This document shows positions 1 through 6,135 of a stretch of 24,653 nucleotides of DNA, piece by piece. The DNA lies in assembly GCA_025363505.1 (NCBI GenBank), contig JANYDV010000033.1, positions 1 to 24,653 of the forward strand. Reading direction: 5' to 3'. How positions within the stretch are numbered: position 1 is the stretch's first letter; each line of letters begins with the position of its first letter. The notes under the pieces are model-generated. The model was not told the DNA's origin, searched no databases, and worked only from the letters and a program-made list of their open reading frames with translations. This stretch comes from Bacteroidota bacterium. GTDB lineage: Bacteria > Bacteroidota > Ignavibacteria > Palsa-1295. The translations under genes were made by a program, and so were the position numbers.

Positions 1-93
1 CAATTCGTTGCACTCCGGCAATGGCGGCTAATGTATCGCGCTACATTTGGACTTGGAATGACCTTTACCGGGAGTGCGGGACGTGTTAAGTAA
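1..93 (+). CDS. C-terminal tail of an unidentified protein (partial, 5' end outside window)
   Basis: Frame 1 is open from the window edge for 30 codons and stops at TAA 91-93. The tail reads ...YRATFGLGMTFTGSAGRVK. Alternating polar and hydrophobic residues would suit a last beta-strand of an outer-membrane or secreted protein, but this is only a guess. The main support that it is a gene is the hairpin beginning exactly at its stop codon, with T-runs on both sides, which fits a terminator shared by two convergent genes. Too short to assign a family. Confidence 0.35.
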   Translation, partial: QFVALRQWRLMYRATFGLGMTFTGSAGRVK

Positions 94-147
94 AAAATTC
101 GGGCTAAGTTGGAGAGAATGCAAATCTTCAACTTAGCAAATTTTTTA
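91..147. terminator. Bidirectional hairpin terminator between convergent genes
   Basis: Inverted repeat: GCTAAGTTG (103-111) pairs with CAACTTAGC (129-137), and outer arms TAAAAAATT (91-99) and AATTTTTTA (139-147) also match perfectly. Each side ends in a T-run when read outward, so it can act for the + ORF ending at 93 and the - gene ending at 128. The stop codon of the minus-strand gene lies in the descending arm. The 17-nt loop is long for an intrinsic terminator. Confidence 0.6.
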
Positions 148-637
148 GTATCTCTTCGGCAACAGTTGGTCCGTGTACAATTGATAGTATTTTAAGCTTT
201 TTTTCCATACTCTTAGATGCAGAAAGAACTTGATTTGCGTTGGCTTTTATTTTTTCATACTTTTCTTCATTTAACGTGGCCACAAATAAGAATTTATTAT
301 CACCATCTTTAAATTTTTCCAGTAGGTCACTCTTAGAAATCACCTCACAATGAAAGGGACACGCGTAAGATGGCCACTCTTGGAGATATGGACTATCAAT
401 ATTTTGAAAGTCCGCTTCGCTTAATTCAACCCTTGATCTAACCGAGTAATGGGGTTTAGAGGTCAATACATAAAAAGGATATGACCCGAGATCATAAATT
501 TGATAATCAAGCGAAACTTTATACTTTCGCTTTTGAAGGACTTCTCCGCTTGGTAGGACTTCCACTGATTTTTCATCGCAAAAGGTTTCGCGAGGCTTGA
601 TTCTATCCAAGTATACGCTATCGGGCAGCGTAAGCAT
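128..637 (-). CDS. Unrecognised 169-aa protein, partner of a Panacea-domain gene (candidate toxin)
   Basis: I do not recognise a family. The protein is soluble (no signal peptide or membrane segment), has a mixed, probably beta-rich first two thirds with many aromatic residues (for example around YPFYVL and EWPSYACPFHC), and a lysine-rich, helix-prone last ~45 residues. Its ATG lies 1 bp after the TAA of the upstream Panacea-domain gene, so the two are almost certainly co-transcribed and translationally coupled. Panacea (DUF4065) proteins are known antitoxins of many unrelated toxins, usually encoded next to them. By position this protein is therefore a candidate toxin, but nothing in the sequence shows an active site. 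It could equally be an accessory protein. It ends inside a bidirectional terminator. Confidence 0.7.
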   Translation of the reverse strand: MLTLPDSVYLDRIKPRETFCDEKSVEVLPSGEVLQKRKYKVSLDYQIYDLGSYPFYVLTSKPHYSVRSRVELSEADFQNIDSPYLQEWPSYACPFHCEVISKSDLLEKFKDGDNKFLFVATLNEEKYEKIKANANQVLSASKSMEKKLKILSIVHGPTVAEEILKNLLS

Positions 638-638
638 T

Positions 639-1109
639 TTAAATGTTCAGATCAAGCGTTGTTCCAATGCCCTCTTTGTTGTCTATCTTTGCACCTATTT
701 TAACCATTGGTGGAGTGGTATAAGCTACATCAGTGAGCATCTTCGGTCCGTATCCCTTTGTTTGAAGGAGAAGCCCATCAATAATAGCCATTTCTTCTTC
801 GGAAAAGATAGACATATCAACATCCGTATCGCAAGAATATACCTGATACTCGGCGAAAGTATTGTATTCAACTTTGCTCTCTAATAGATTAGACGCAAGG
901 AGTGCATCTCTAACTTCGTATATAGATTGATCAAAGGGTCCAAAGTGCCATCTGCAATAATTGAAAGAGCTGATTTGGCAACCTCTCTTTTTCATGCTCA
1001 CATAGTCAATGAGGTAAGCCAATTTGATTAGGCTCGTAATTGTTGCCGTGCCATGATTTTTAGCGACATAGGCAACTAAGGCGTTGGTTTTATTAATATC
1101 GCTGGGCAT
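639..1109 (-). CDS. Panacea (DUF4065 / SocA-like) domain protein, probable antitoxin
   Basis: A 156-aa protein with the Panacea signature. An N-terminal helical segment includes KLAYLIDYVSMKKRG (about residues 28-42), then a Phe/Tyr stretch and WHFGPFDQSIYEVRDAL (about 54-70), the family's W..GP....Y core. The C-terminal half is acidic (EEEMAIIDGLL) and ends in a short tail. Panacea proteins neutralise partner toxins by direct binding, and SocA of Caulobacter is a proteolytic adaptor in a related pair. The gene starts at ATG 1109 with an A/T-rich, Shine-Dalgarno-less leader behind a TAnnTTTG promoter, and is followed after 1 bp by the 169-aa gene. Family assignment is from recalled motif pattern. 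The antitoxin role rests on family and context. Confidence 0.82.
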   Translation of the reverse strand: MPSDINKTNALVAYVAKNHGTATITSLIKLAYLIDYVSMKKRGCQISSFNYCRWHFGPFDQSIYEVRDALLASNLLESKVEYNTFAEYQVYSCDTDVDMSIFSEEEMAIIDGLLLQTKGYGPKMLTDVAYTTPPMVKIGAKIDNKEGIGTTLDLNI

Positions 1110-1536
1110 AAGAAAATAGAATTAGTGAAGCACAACATACGCAAATATAGATAAGCTTTGCAACGATACATACTCGTAATAACTAAAAAAACAGGGTTTT
1201 GTTACATGATAATCGGCACTAACACATGGGCACCTATAAGTCGGTTCCTATTAGTTTAGGATTATATACTTTATGTCTAACTAACAAAACATAAAAGATC
1301 AAATTAGGACACTACCCAACATTTTACTAAAAAATGCGAGTTAACCCAAAATTAGCAACCCTTCTTCCTTCTTCGGTACTAAGCGAAGAATTTTCGATTT
1401 TAACTCACTAACCAAATTCCGCTCTGATAATGGCGAAATATGGGGGTAGAGAGAGAATAAATACAATAGATAGGTAATAACTTTACTCTAAAAACCATGC
1501 TTGAGAAAAAAAAATTAACTATTTTTGATAAAATGC
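1110..1536. other. Gene-free intergenic region between divergent Panacea and mraZ units
   Basis: A/T-rich stretch with no ORF that looks coding on either strand and no tRNA-like fold. It carries the Panacea promoter at one end and precedes the mraZ promoter at the other. Within it, 1338-1406 has nested inverted repeats: GAGTTAA (1338-1344) with TTAACTC (1400-1406), AAAATT (1348-1353) with AATTTT (1389-1394), and TTCTTCG (1369-1375) with CGAAGAA (1384-1390). The two inner pairs share bases 1389-1390. Nothing else is recognisable. Confidence 0.5.
1142..1149 (-). promoter_or_regulatory. Bacteroidota-type -7 element for the Panacea operon
   Basis: On the minus strand this reads TATATTTG, an exact match to TAnnTTTG, the -7 element of the primary sigma factor in Bacteroidota. 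It lies about 33 bp before the ATG at 1109, so the leader would be ~25 nt. A convincing TTG/TTTG -33 box is not seen at the usual 19-21 nt spacing. Confidence 0.5.
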
Positions 1537-1566
1537 TTGCATTTGTGAAAAAATGTGTTATATTTG
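1537..1566 (+). promoter_or_regulatory. Promoter of the mraZ/dcw operon (TTG-N19-TATATTTG)
   Basis: TATATTTG at 1559-1566 is an exact TAnnTTTG -7 element. TTG at 1537-1539, within GCTTGC, sits 19 nt upstream as a -33 box. Predicted start of transcription is about 1571-1573, giving a leader of ~155 nt before the mraZ ATG. The match to the Bacteroidota primary-sigma promoter is among the evidence for the host group. Confidence 0.7.
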
Positions 1567-1572
1567 TACTAT

Positions 1573-1590
1573 AAAGTGGGAGAAAGTGGG
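1573..1590 (+). promoter_or_regulatory. Tandem MraZ box (AAAGTGGG x2), probable autoregulatory operator
   Basis: AAAGTGGG at 1573-1580 and again at 1583-1590, exact copies at 10-bp period, so GTGGG units are separated by 5 nt. MraZ is known to bind tandem TGGG repeats with 5-nt spacers in E. coli and AAAGTG-type boxes in Mycoplasma upstream of its own gene. Here the pair starts 7 bp after the -7 element, overlapping the expected transcription start, where binding should interfere with transcription of the whole cluster. Only two perfect units are visible, versus the three usual in E. coli. Confidence 0.75.
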
Positions 1591-1613
1591 GATGCTCGCT
1601 ATTTAATAGGTAA

Positions 1614-1630
1614 GAAGTGGCTTAGAGTGA
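1614..1630 (+). promoter_or_regulatory. Second, degenerate MraZ-like box pair in the leader
   Basis: GAAGTGG at 1614-1620 and AGAGTGA at 1624-1630 repeat the 7-mer core with the same 10-bp period as the perfect pair. They start 31 bp (about three helical turns) after the second perfect unit. This could be a weaker secondary operator, or chance in a purine-rich leader. Confidence 0.3.
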
Positions 1631-1665
1631 GGGGGCAAAGATACTCTATGCACGGCTTGTTGAGT

Positions 1666-1719
1666 GTTCCCACTCCTGCTTTTATTAATTTCCACCCCCC
1701 TCGGAACATCAGCAGGAGT
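1666..1719 (+). promoter_or_regulatory. mraZ leader: Shine-Dalgarno site with a perfect 9-bp anti-SD arm
   Basis: A strong AGGAG (1714-1718) lies 9 nt before the mraZ ATG at 1728 and supports that start. ACTCCTGCT (1672-1680) is the exact complement of AGCAGGAGT (1711-1719), so a 9-bp helix with a 30-nt loop would bury the ribosome site. GTTCC (1666-1670) can pair with GGAAC (1703-1707) in the loop, an alternative or pseudoknot partner. This suggests translational control of mraZ. No known riboswitch class is recognised. Confidence 0.5.
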
Positions 1720-1727
1720 AGTGATGA

Positions 1728-2186
1728 ATGTCATCGTTTAAAGGCAGTGATATCTATTCGGTTGACGCGAAGGGTAGGGTAAGTATTCCTTCGAAGATGC
1801 GCCGAAATATCTCGAGCGAAGCGCGTTCGACCTTTGTGGTCACGCGGGGCTTAGAGAAGTGTCTCTACGGCTATCCGTTAGATGAATGGCAACGACTTGA
1901 AGGAAACATTAAAGCGCTCAATCAAATGAGCGAACAAGACCGTTTCTCAATGAGGATGCTCCTTCAATATAGTGAAGAATTAGTCCTCGATAGCCAGTAT
2001 CGTTTGCTTATACCACAGACCCTTCTCGAATTTGCCGAAATCAAAAAAGAAGTCTACATCATCGGCGTCTTAGACCATGTTGAACTTTGGGATCCGGCAA
2101 ACTTTAAGCGCTATATGGATTCTATGAAAAAGAGTTATGAGACCGTCGCTGAATCTGTCTTAGGCTTGCGAGGACAAGAAGCCTAA
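1728..2186 (+). CDS. mraZ: Transcriptional regulator MraZ
   Basis: A 152-aa protein of typical MraZ length, with two SpoVT/AbrB-like swapped-hairpin DNA-binding repeats. The first carries DAKGRVSIP (residues 13-21) and the second DSQYRLLIP (about 88-96), the family's two conserved loops. MraZ forms a ring-shaped oligomer on the nucleoid and represses the dcw operon by binding repeats in its own promoter region. Tandem AAAGTGGG boxes sit at the predicted start site. The start at 1728 (MSSFKG) is fixed by AGGAG 9 nt upstream and the family N-terminus. A five-codon ORF (ATG 1724 to TAA 1741) overlaps this start in another frame. It is the first gene of the cluster, and its stop codon lies inside a perfect 15-bp hairpin. 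Confidence 0.97.
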   Translation: MSSFKGSDIYSVDAKGRVSIPSKMRRNISSEARSTFVVTRGLEKCLYGYPLDEWQRLEGNIKALNQMSEQDRFSMRMLLQYSEELVLDSQYRLLIPQTLLEFAEIKKEVYIIGVLDHVELWDPANFKRYMDSMKKSYETVAESVLGLRGQEA

Positions 2187-2193
2187 GACAGAT
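2153..2193 (+). repeat. Perfect 15-bp inverted repeat spanning the mraZ stop codon
   Basis: Left arm 2153-2167 (ATCTGTCTTAGGCTT) and right arm 2179-2193 are exact reverse complements with an 11-nt loop (2168-2178). The TAA of mraZ is in the right arm. No T-run follows, so it is not a standard intrinsic terminator. A processing, stabilising or attenuating hairpin between mraZ and the rest of the operon is more likely. Confidence 0.75.
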
Positions 2194-2212
2194 ACATCGC
2201 CGCTCGTGTGGG

Positions 2213-2242
2213 TAGCAGGCTCATTGATAGTAGGCTCATTGA
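2213..2242 (+). repeat. 15-bp tandem duplication in the mraZ-rsmH spacer
   Basis: TAGCAGGCTCATTGA (2213-2227) is followed directly by TAGTAGGCTCATTGA (2228-2242), one mismatch in 15. It is non-coding and probably a recent slippage duplication. No function is evident. Confidence 0.7.
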
Positions 2243-2272
2243 AAACATTAAAGAATCTACGCAAACAATCTG

Positions 2273-3211
2273 GTGAACGAAGCTGATTATCATATTCCGG
2301 TACTTGCAGACGAGGCTATCTCCGGGTTAATAACTGACTCTGATGGTATCTACGTCGATGCTACGCTTGGCGGCGGAGGCTATGCCGAGCGCATCCTCAA
2401 ACGTCCCGGAACAAGCAAGCTGTTTGCATTTGATACCGATCCTGCAGCAATACTCTTTGCAACCGAACGATTAAAGGATTTTGCTGATCGGCTCACGATC
2501 ATTACTGAAAATTTTGCGAGTGTACGTATTGCCCTTGCAAATCAGAATGTCTGGGCTATTGATGGAATTGTCTATGATCTTGGCGTTTCAAGTCGTCAGC
2601 TTGATACAACAAGCATTGGGCTGAGTTATCGCTTTGAGAGCGAGCTTGATATGCGACTTGACAAACGTTTGACACTCACGGCAAAAGAAGTTATTGCAAA
2701 CTATGACGAGCGCGATCTGGTAAAGATTTTTCGAGATTACGGTGAGGAGCCGCAGGCAAAACGTATTGCCCGCCGCATCACTCAGCGCAGAACTGCCGAG
2801 GCGATCACGACCACGACACAACTTGCCGCAATCGTCGGTGAGGGCATTCGTGAGGACAAAAAGAACTCGACATTGTCAAGAATTTTTCAGGCAATTCGTA
2901 TTGAAGTCAATGATGAACTTGCACAGTTGCGAAGCTCACTTGACCAGGCAATCGAGATCGTCAAACCCGGCGGGAGAATCGTCGTTGTGAGTTATCACTC
3001 ACTTGAAGATCGTATCGTCAAAGAGTTGTTCGTTCGCGAAGCAAAACCCAAAGCCGATGAAGGCTCTGCAATATCATTGAAGCAAAACATTGATTATGCA
3101 AAAGCCCGACTGAAGCTTATTACACCGAAACCCGTTTCGGCTTCGATGGATGAATTAGTAAAGAATTTGCGAGCCCGAAGCGCAAAACTTCGGATCGCCG
3201 AGAGATTATAG
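2273..3211 (+). CDS. rsmH: 16S rRNA (cytosine-1402-N4)-methyltransferase RsmH (MraW)
   Basis: A 312-aa, full-length member of the RsmH family. It opens with the family's HIPVL (residues 7-11), has the AdoMet-binding DATLGGGGY motif at 29-37, then DLGVSSRQLD and the RFESELDMRLD stretch. The late SYHSLEDRIVK motif is also intact. It methylates N4 of C1402 in the 30S decoding centre and is nearly always the gene after mraZ. The start is GTG 2273, chosen because it puts HIPVL at the usual distance from the N-terminus. No Shine-Dalgarno is seen. It is preceded by the hairpin and tandem duplication, and ends 2 bp before ftsL. Confidence 0.97.
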   Translation: MNEADYHIPVLADEAISGLITDSDGIYVDATLGGGGYAERILKRPGTSKLFAFDTDPAAILFATERLKDFADRLTIITENFASVRIALANQNVWAIDGIVYDLGVSSRQLDTTSIGLSYRFESELDMRLDKRLTLTAKEVIANYDERDLVKIFRDYGEEPQAKRIARRITQRRTAEAITTTTQLAAIVGEGIREDKKNSTLSRIFQAIRIEVNDELAQLRSSLDQAIEIVKPGGRIVVVSYHSLEDRIVKELFVREAKPKADEGSAISLKQNIDYAKARLKLITPKPVSASMDELVKNLRARSAKLRIAERL

Positions 3212-3213
3212 TC

Positions 3214-3657
3214 ATGACTGAGTTCGCATATACTCCGCGCATTAAATCTGCCGCCGACCGAAGGGTTTTGGGCGGTTCTGTTGCATCAGCACGGCAAACT
3301 CAGACCAATATCCCTTTTGCAGAGCAACCAAGCCCTGCTATAGCACCAAAGAAAAAAAATACTGAGACTATTGACAAAGTCGTCGGAAGAATCCCGACGC
3401 TGTATGTTATTGTCTTCGCCGCTATCGTCACCGGATGTGCCGTACTTATTATCTGGAATACGCTTCAGGTCAATCGTTTGAATTACGAGAAGACACAGCT
3501 TGCGCAGACGATTGAGCAATCAAAACAGCGCATCATTAAGCTGAAGGCACAAGAGATGCAACTCTCGGCTCCGGATAGGATACGACAAATTGCTAAATCA
3601 AAGTTTGGGATGATTGAATCCGACGGTGTGAACGAAATCATTATACCATCTCAATAA
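3214..3657 (+). CDS. ftsL: Cell-division protein FtsL-like
   Basis: A 147-aa bitopic protein. Residues 1-60 are a basic, Pro/Ala-rich cytoplasmic tail, 61-83 a single membrane segment, and 84-117 a heptad-like coiled coil (VNRLNYEKTQLAQTIEQSK region). Then comes RIRQIAKSKFGM (122-133), which matches the conserved membrane-distal end of FtsL (RI..IA...LGM). FtsL works with FtsB and FtsQ to activate FtsWI in the periplasm. FtsL sequences are poorly conserved, so the call rests on topology and on its place between rsmH and ftsI. The ATG lies 2 bp after the rsmH stop, and the gene ends 10 bp before ftsI. The cytoplasmic tail is longer than that of E. coli FtsL. Confidence 0.88.
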   Translation: MTEFAYTPRIKSAADRRVLGGSVASARQTQTNIPFAEQPSPAIAPKKKNTETIDKVVGRIPTLYVIVFAAIVTGCAVLIIWNTLQVNRLNYEKTQLAQTIEQSKQRIIKLKAQEMQLSAPDRIRQIAKSKFGMIESDGVNEIIIPSQ

Positions 3658-3667
3658 CGCGAGCCCC

Positions 3668-6010
3668 GTGCGCTCATACGATAAGCCCCATATCGACCAA
3701 CCATCTTCTCGCCCCTATACTCGCGGCGACGGTGGCTATTCGTCTTTTTCTGAAAACCCTGCCACTCCCGGATTTATCCCTGCTTCAGACCAACCACACA
3801 AAAAAACCGTTTGGCATCAGCGTTTGATAGAACGCTTTATGGCTGCACCACAAGTGAAAGATCCGATGACGACCAATGGACGTCTCTATCTTGTGCTTGC
3901 GATATTCTTACTTGGTTTTTCTGCGGTTGTCTTTAAATTATTTAAAGTACAGGTACTCAATCACGACGAATTTTCCGAACAAGCCTCCAGTCAGTATAAA
4001 ATGCAAGTCGCACTTCCGGCACGTCGGGGTGTAATCTCAGATCGCAACGGGATTATACTCGCCTCAAATGCTTTCGTCGTAAAATTTGCTTTCGATCCCC
4101 AAGAGATTAAAAATAAAGTCAATGTCGCAGCAAGCTTTGCATCAGTATTCGGAAAACCAAAAGAGTATTATACCGCTATTCTAAATGATACTTCTCGGAG
4201 ATATATAGTCGTTGAAAAGGAAGTGCCGTTAGAAATAGCTTCAAAGCTTGACGGGATTAAAGAACACGGACTCATCAGAGAAACCAATGAACGCCGTAGC
4301 TATGCTTTCGGTGCACGTGCTTCGCATATTCTCGGCTTTACCAGCAAAGACGGTCGTGGTCTTGCGGGGCTTGAAATGTTTGATGATAAAATTCTTCGCG
4401 GCAAAGACGGGTATACGGTAATGCAACGTGACGGGCGAGGCAGACCACGACCGGATGTTGATTACGAGCAAGTACCCGCTTCGAACGGCGATGATTTCAC
4501 GCTCACCATTGATGAAAGTATTCAAGCTTCGACAGAAAATGCACTGCGGGCTGGCGTAGAAAAGGCTGCTGCCGAAGCAGGAATCGCAATCGTAATGAAT
4601 CCGCGAACAGGGGAAATCTTGGCGATGGCGAATATGCCTGATTACAACCCCAATGATTTCTTTTCGGCTACGAATGAAATGCTTCGCAATCGCGCAATCA
4701 CCGATGCATTCGAGCCCGGCTCGACGATGAAAGTGCTAACTGCGGCAATAGCCCTCGATCAAAACGTCTGGAAAGAAAACGAAAAAATTGACGCGCACGG
4801 TGGCACATGGGTCGTCGAAGGTGGTGCAACAATTCGCGACACCCATCCTTATGGTGTGCTCACGTTCCGTCAGGCACTCGAAAAATCTAGCAACGTATGT
4901 TTTGCACAAATTTCAGATCGCCTTGAGCGCAGAAGATTCTATAAATATATGCGCGACTTTGGTATGAGCGTGCTAACAGGTGTTGATCTACCCGGCGAAA
5001 TAAAAGGCAACCTTCATAAACCAAGCAAATGGAGCGGTAACTCGAAACGCTATGTCGCCTTTGGGTATGAAATGACTGCAACGCCAATACAATTGGCAAC
5101 GGCATACGCAACGATTGCAAATTTTGGGGTAATGATGAAGCCGTATCTGATTGCCAAACGCAAACAATCAAACGGCGAAGTCGTCGTGACTCAGCCGCAA
5201 GAAGTTCGCCGGGTAATCACCGAAGAAACAAGCAAGAGACTCATCAGCATTATGCAAGGGGTAGTTGATTCGGGTACTGCAACGCTCTGTAAGATCAAAG
5301 GCGTTTCGATAGCCGGAAAAACAGGAACAGCACAACAATTAGTTAACGGTCACTACTCGAAAGAACATTATACCTCGACGTTTATCGGATTTTTCCCGGC
5401 TGAAAAACCTGAATATGAAATATTAGTGATTTTGCGTTCGCCGCATAACGGATACTACGGTGGTGCGGTGAGCGGACCGATTTTCCGCGAGATCGCAATG
5501 TCGATACTCGAACAAACCGGCAAGCTTCCGATTGATGCTCGTGCACCGATGGCAGCAACTATGCCAAGTATCGTCGATGAAGGCGGCACTGTTGAAATCG
5601 AAGGGACGATCTTAAATACTCGTGATAAAGATAATGCTATTGATCGTGATATACCCGATGTGCGCGGGCTTCCGATGGATTTAGCAAAAAGAGTTTTAGC
5701 CAGCCAGGGCTTTATCGTTGCTTCGGGCAACGAGATAGGCGTTGTCGAGCGCTCAATACGATTTGGTGGTGATTCTGTGCGGCTCGTGGTTCGCACGTCA
5801 ACGGCAAAGGAAGATAATGTCGGAGTAATATCCGACACAGAAACTCCTAATTTCTTAGGAATGCCGATGGCTCGGGCGATGAAATTCGCTGCAGCAGCGA
5901 ATGTTCGTGTACGGTTTGTCGGCGACGGAAAAGTTGTGCGGCAAACACCGGATGCGGGCGCAACGATCGATGCACAGAACCCAACAATTACGCTCTTTGG
6001 TGATGAATAA
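3668..6010 (+). CDS. ftsI: Class B penicillin-binding protein FtsI/SpoVD type with two PASTA domains
   Basis: A 780-aa septal transpeptidase. Residues 1-70 are a Pro/Ser-rich cytoplasmic tail and 72-92 the membrane anchor. A pedestal region follows (RRGVISDRNGIILA near 118-131). The transpeptidase domain has STMK (catalytic Ser352, Lys355), SSN (407-409) and KTGT (551-554), all intact. The C-terminus carries two PASTA repeats (about 661-707 and 721-779), as in SpoVD/PBP2x-type FtsI. PASTA domains in such proteins are linked to muropeptide, lipid II or partner binding. The enzyme crosslinks septal peptidoglycan with FtsW. The start is GTG 3668, 10 bp after ftsL. An internal ATG at 3841 would remove the cytoplasmic tail and is less likely. 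A 125-bp spacer to murE follows. Confidence 0.96.
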   Translation: MRSYDKPHIDQPSSRPYTRGDGGYSSFSENPATPGFIPASDQPHKKTVWHQRLIERFMAAPQVKDPMTTNGRLYLVLAIFLLGFSAVVFKLFKVQVLNHDEFSEQASSQYKMQVALPARRGVISDRNGIILASNAFVVKFAFDPQEIKNKVNVAASFASVFGKPKEYYTAILNDTSRRYIVVEKEVPLEIASKLDGIKEHGLIRETNERRSYAFGARASHILGFTSKDGRGLAGLEMFDDKILRGKDGYTVMQRDGRGRPRPDVDYEQVPASNGDDFTLTIDESIQASTENALRAGVEKAAAEAGIAIVMNPRTGEILAMANMPDYNPNDFFSATNEMLRNRAITDAFEPGSTMKVLTAAIALDQNVWKENEKIDAHGGTWVVEGGATIRDTHPYGVLTFRQALEKSSNVCFAQISDRLERRRFYKYMRDFGMSVLTGVDLPGEIKGNLHKPSKWSGNSKRYVAFGYEMTATPIQLATAYATIANFGVMMKPYLIAKRKQSNGEVVVTQPQEVRRVITEETSKRLISIMQGVVDSGTATLCKIKGVSIAGKTGTAQQLVNGHYSKEHYTSTFIGFFPAEKPEYEILVILRSPHNGYYGGAVSGPIFREIAMSILEQTGKLPIDARAPMAATMPSIVDEGGTVEIEGTILNTRDKDNAIDRDIPDVRGLPMDLAKRVLASQGFIVASGNEIGVVERSIRFGGDSVRLVVRTSTAKEDNVGVISDTETPNFLGMPMARAMKFAAAANVRVRFVGDGKVVRQTPDAGATIDAQNPTITLFGDE

Positions 6011-6135
6011 CAATGATATTCACAAGCGTCGCATTTAGCGCAGTGAGTGAACATCTTACATTGTATGATCGCGCCAAAGTTATTTCGGATGTTTTTATGT
6101 GAACCCATCCGTTCAAAAGCCCCGTTCTTTGACAA
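6011..6135 (+). other. ftsI-murE spacer, largest internal gap of the cluster
   Basis: It contains no ORF and no clear TAnnTTTG promoter. A 6-bp inverted repeat CGGATG (6086-6091) / CATCCG (6106-6111) is the only structure noticed. An internal promoter is possible but not demonstrated. Confidence 0.4.

Noticed and set aside
1555..1782. 75-codon + strand ORF over the mraZ leader and start
   Set aside because: It runs across the promoter's -7 box, the MraZ boxes and into mraZ in another frame, with no ribosome site and no protein-like pattern.
2208..2212. Single GTGGG after mraZ as another MraZ box
   Set aside because: It is a lone copy without the 10-bp repeat partner.
6011..6135. Internal promoter in the ftsI-murE gap (TACATTG-like string)
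   Set aside because: Two mismatches to TAnnTTTG and no supporting -33 box.
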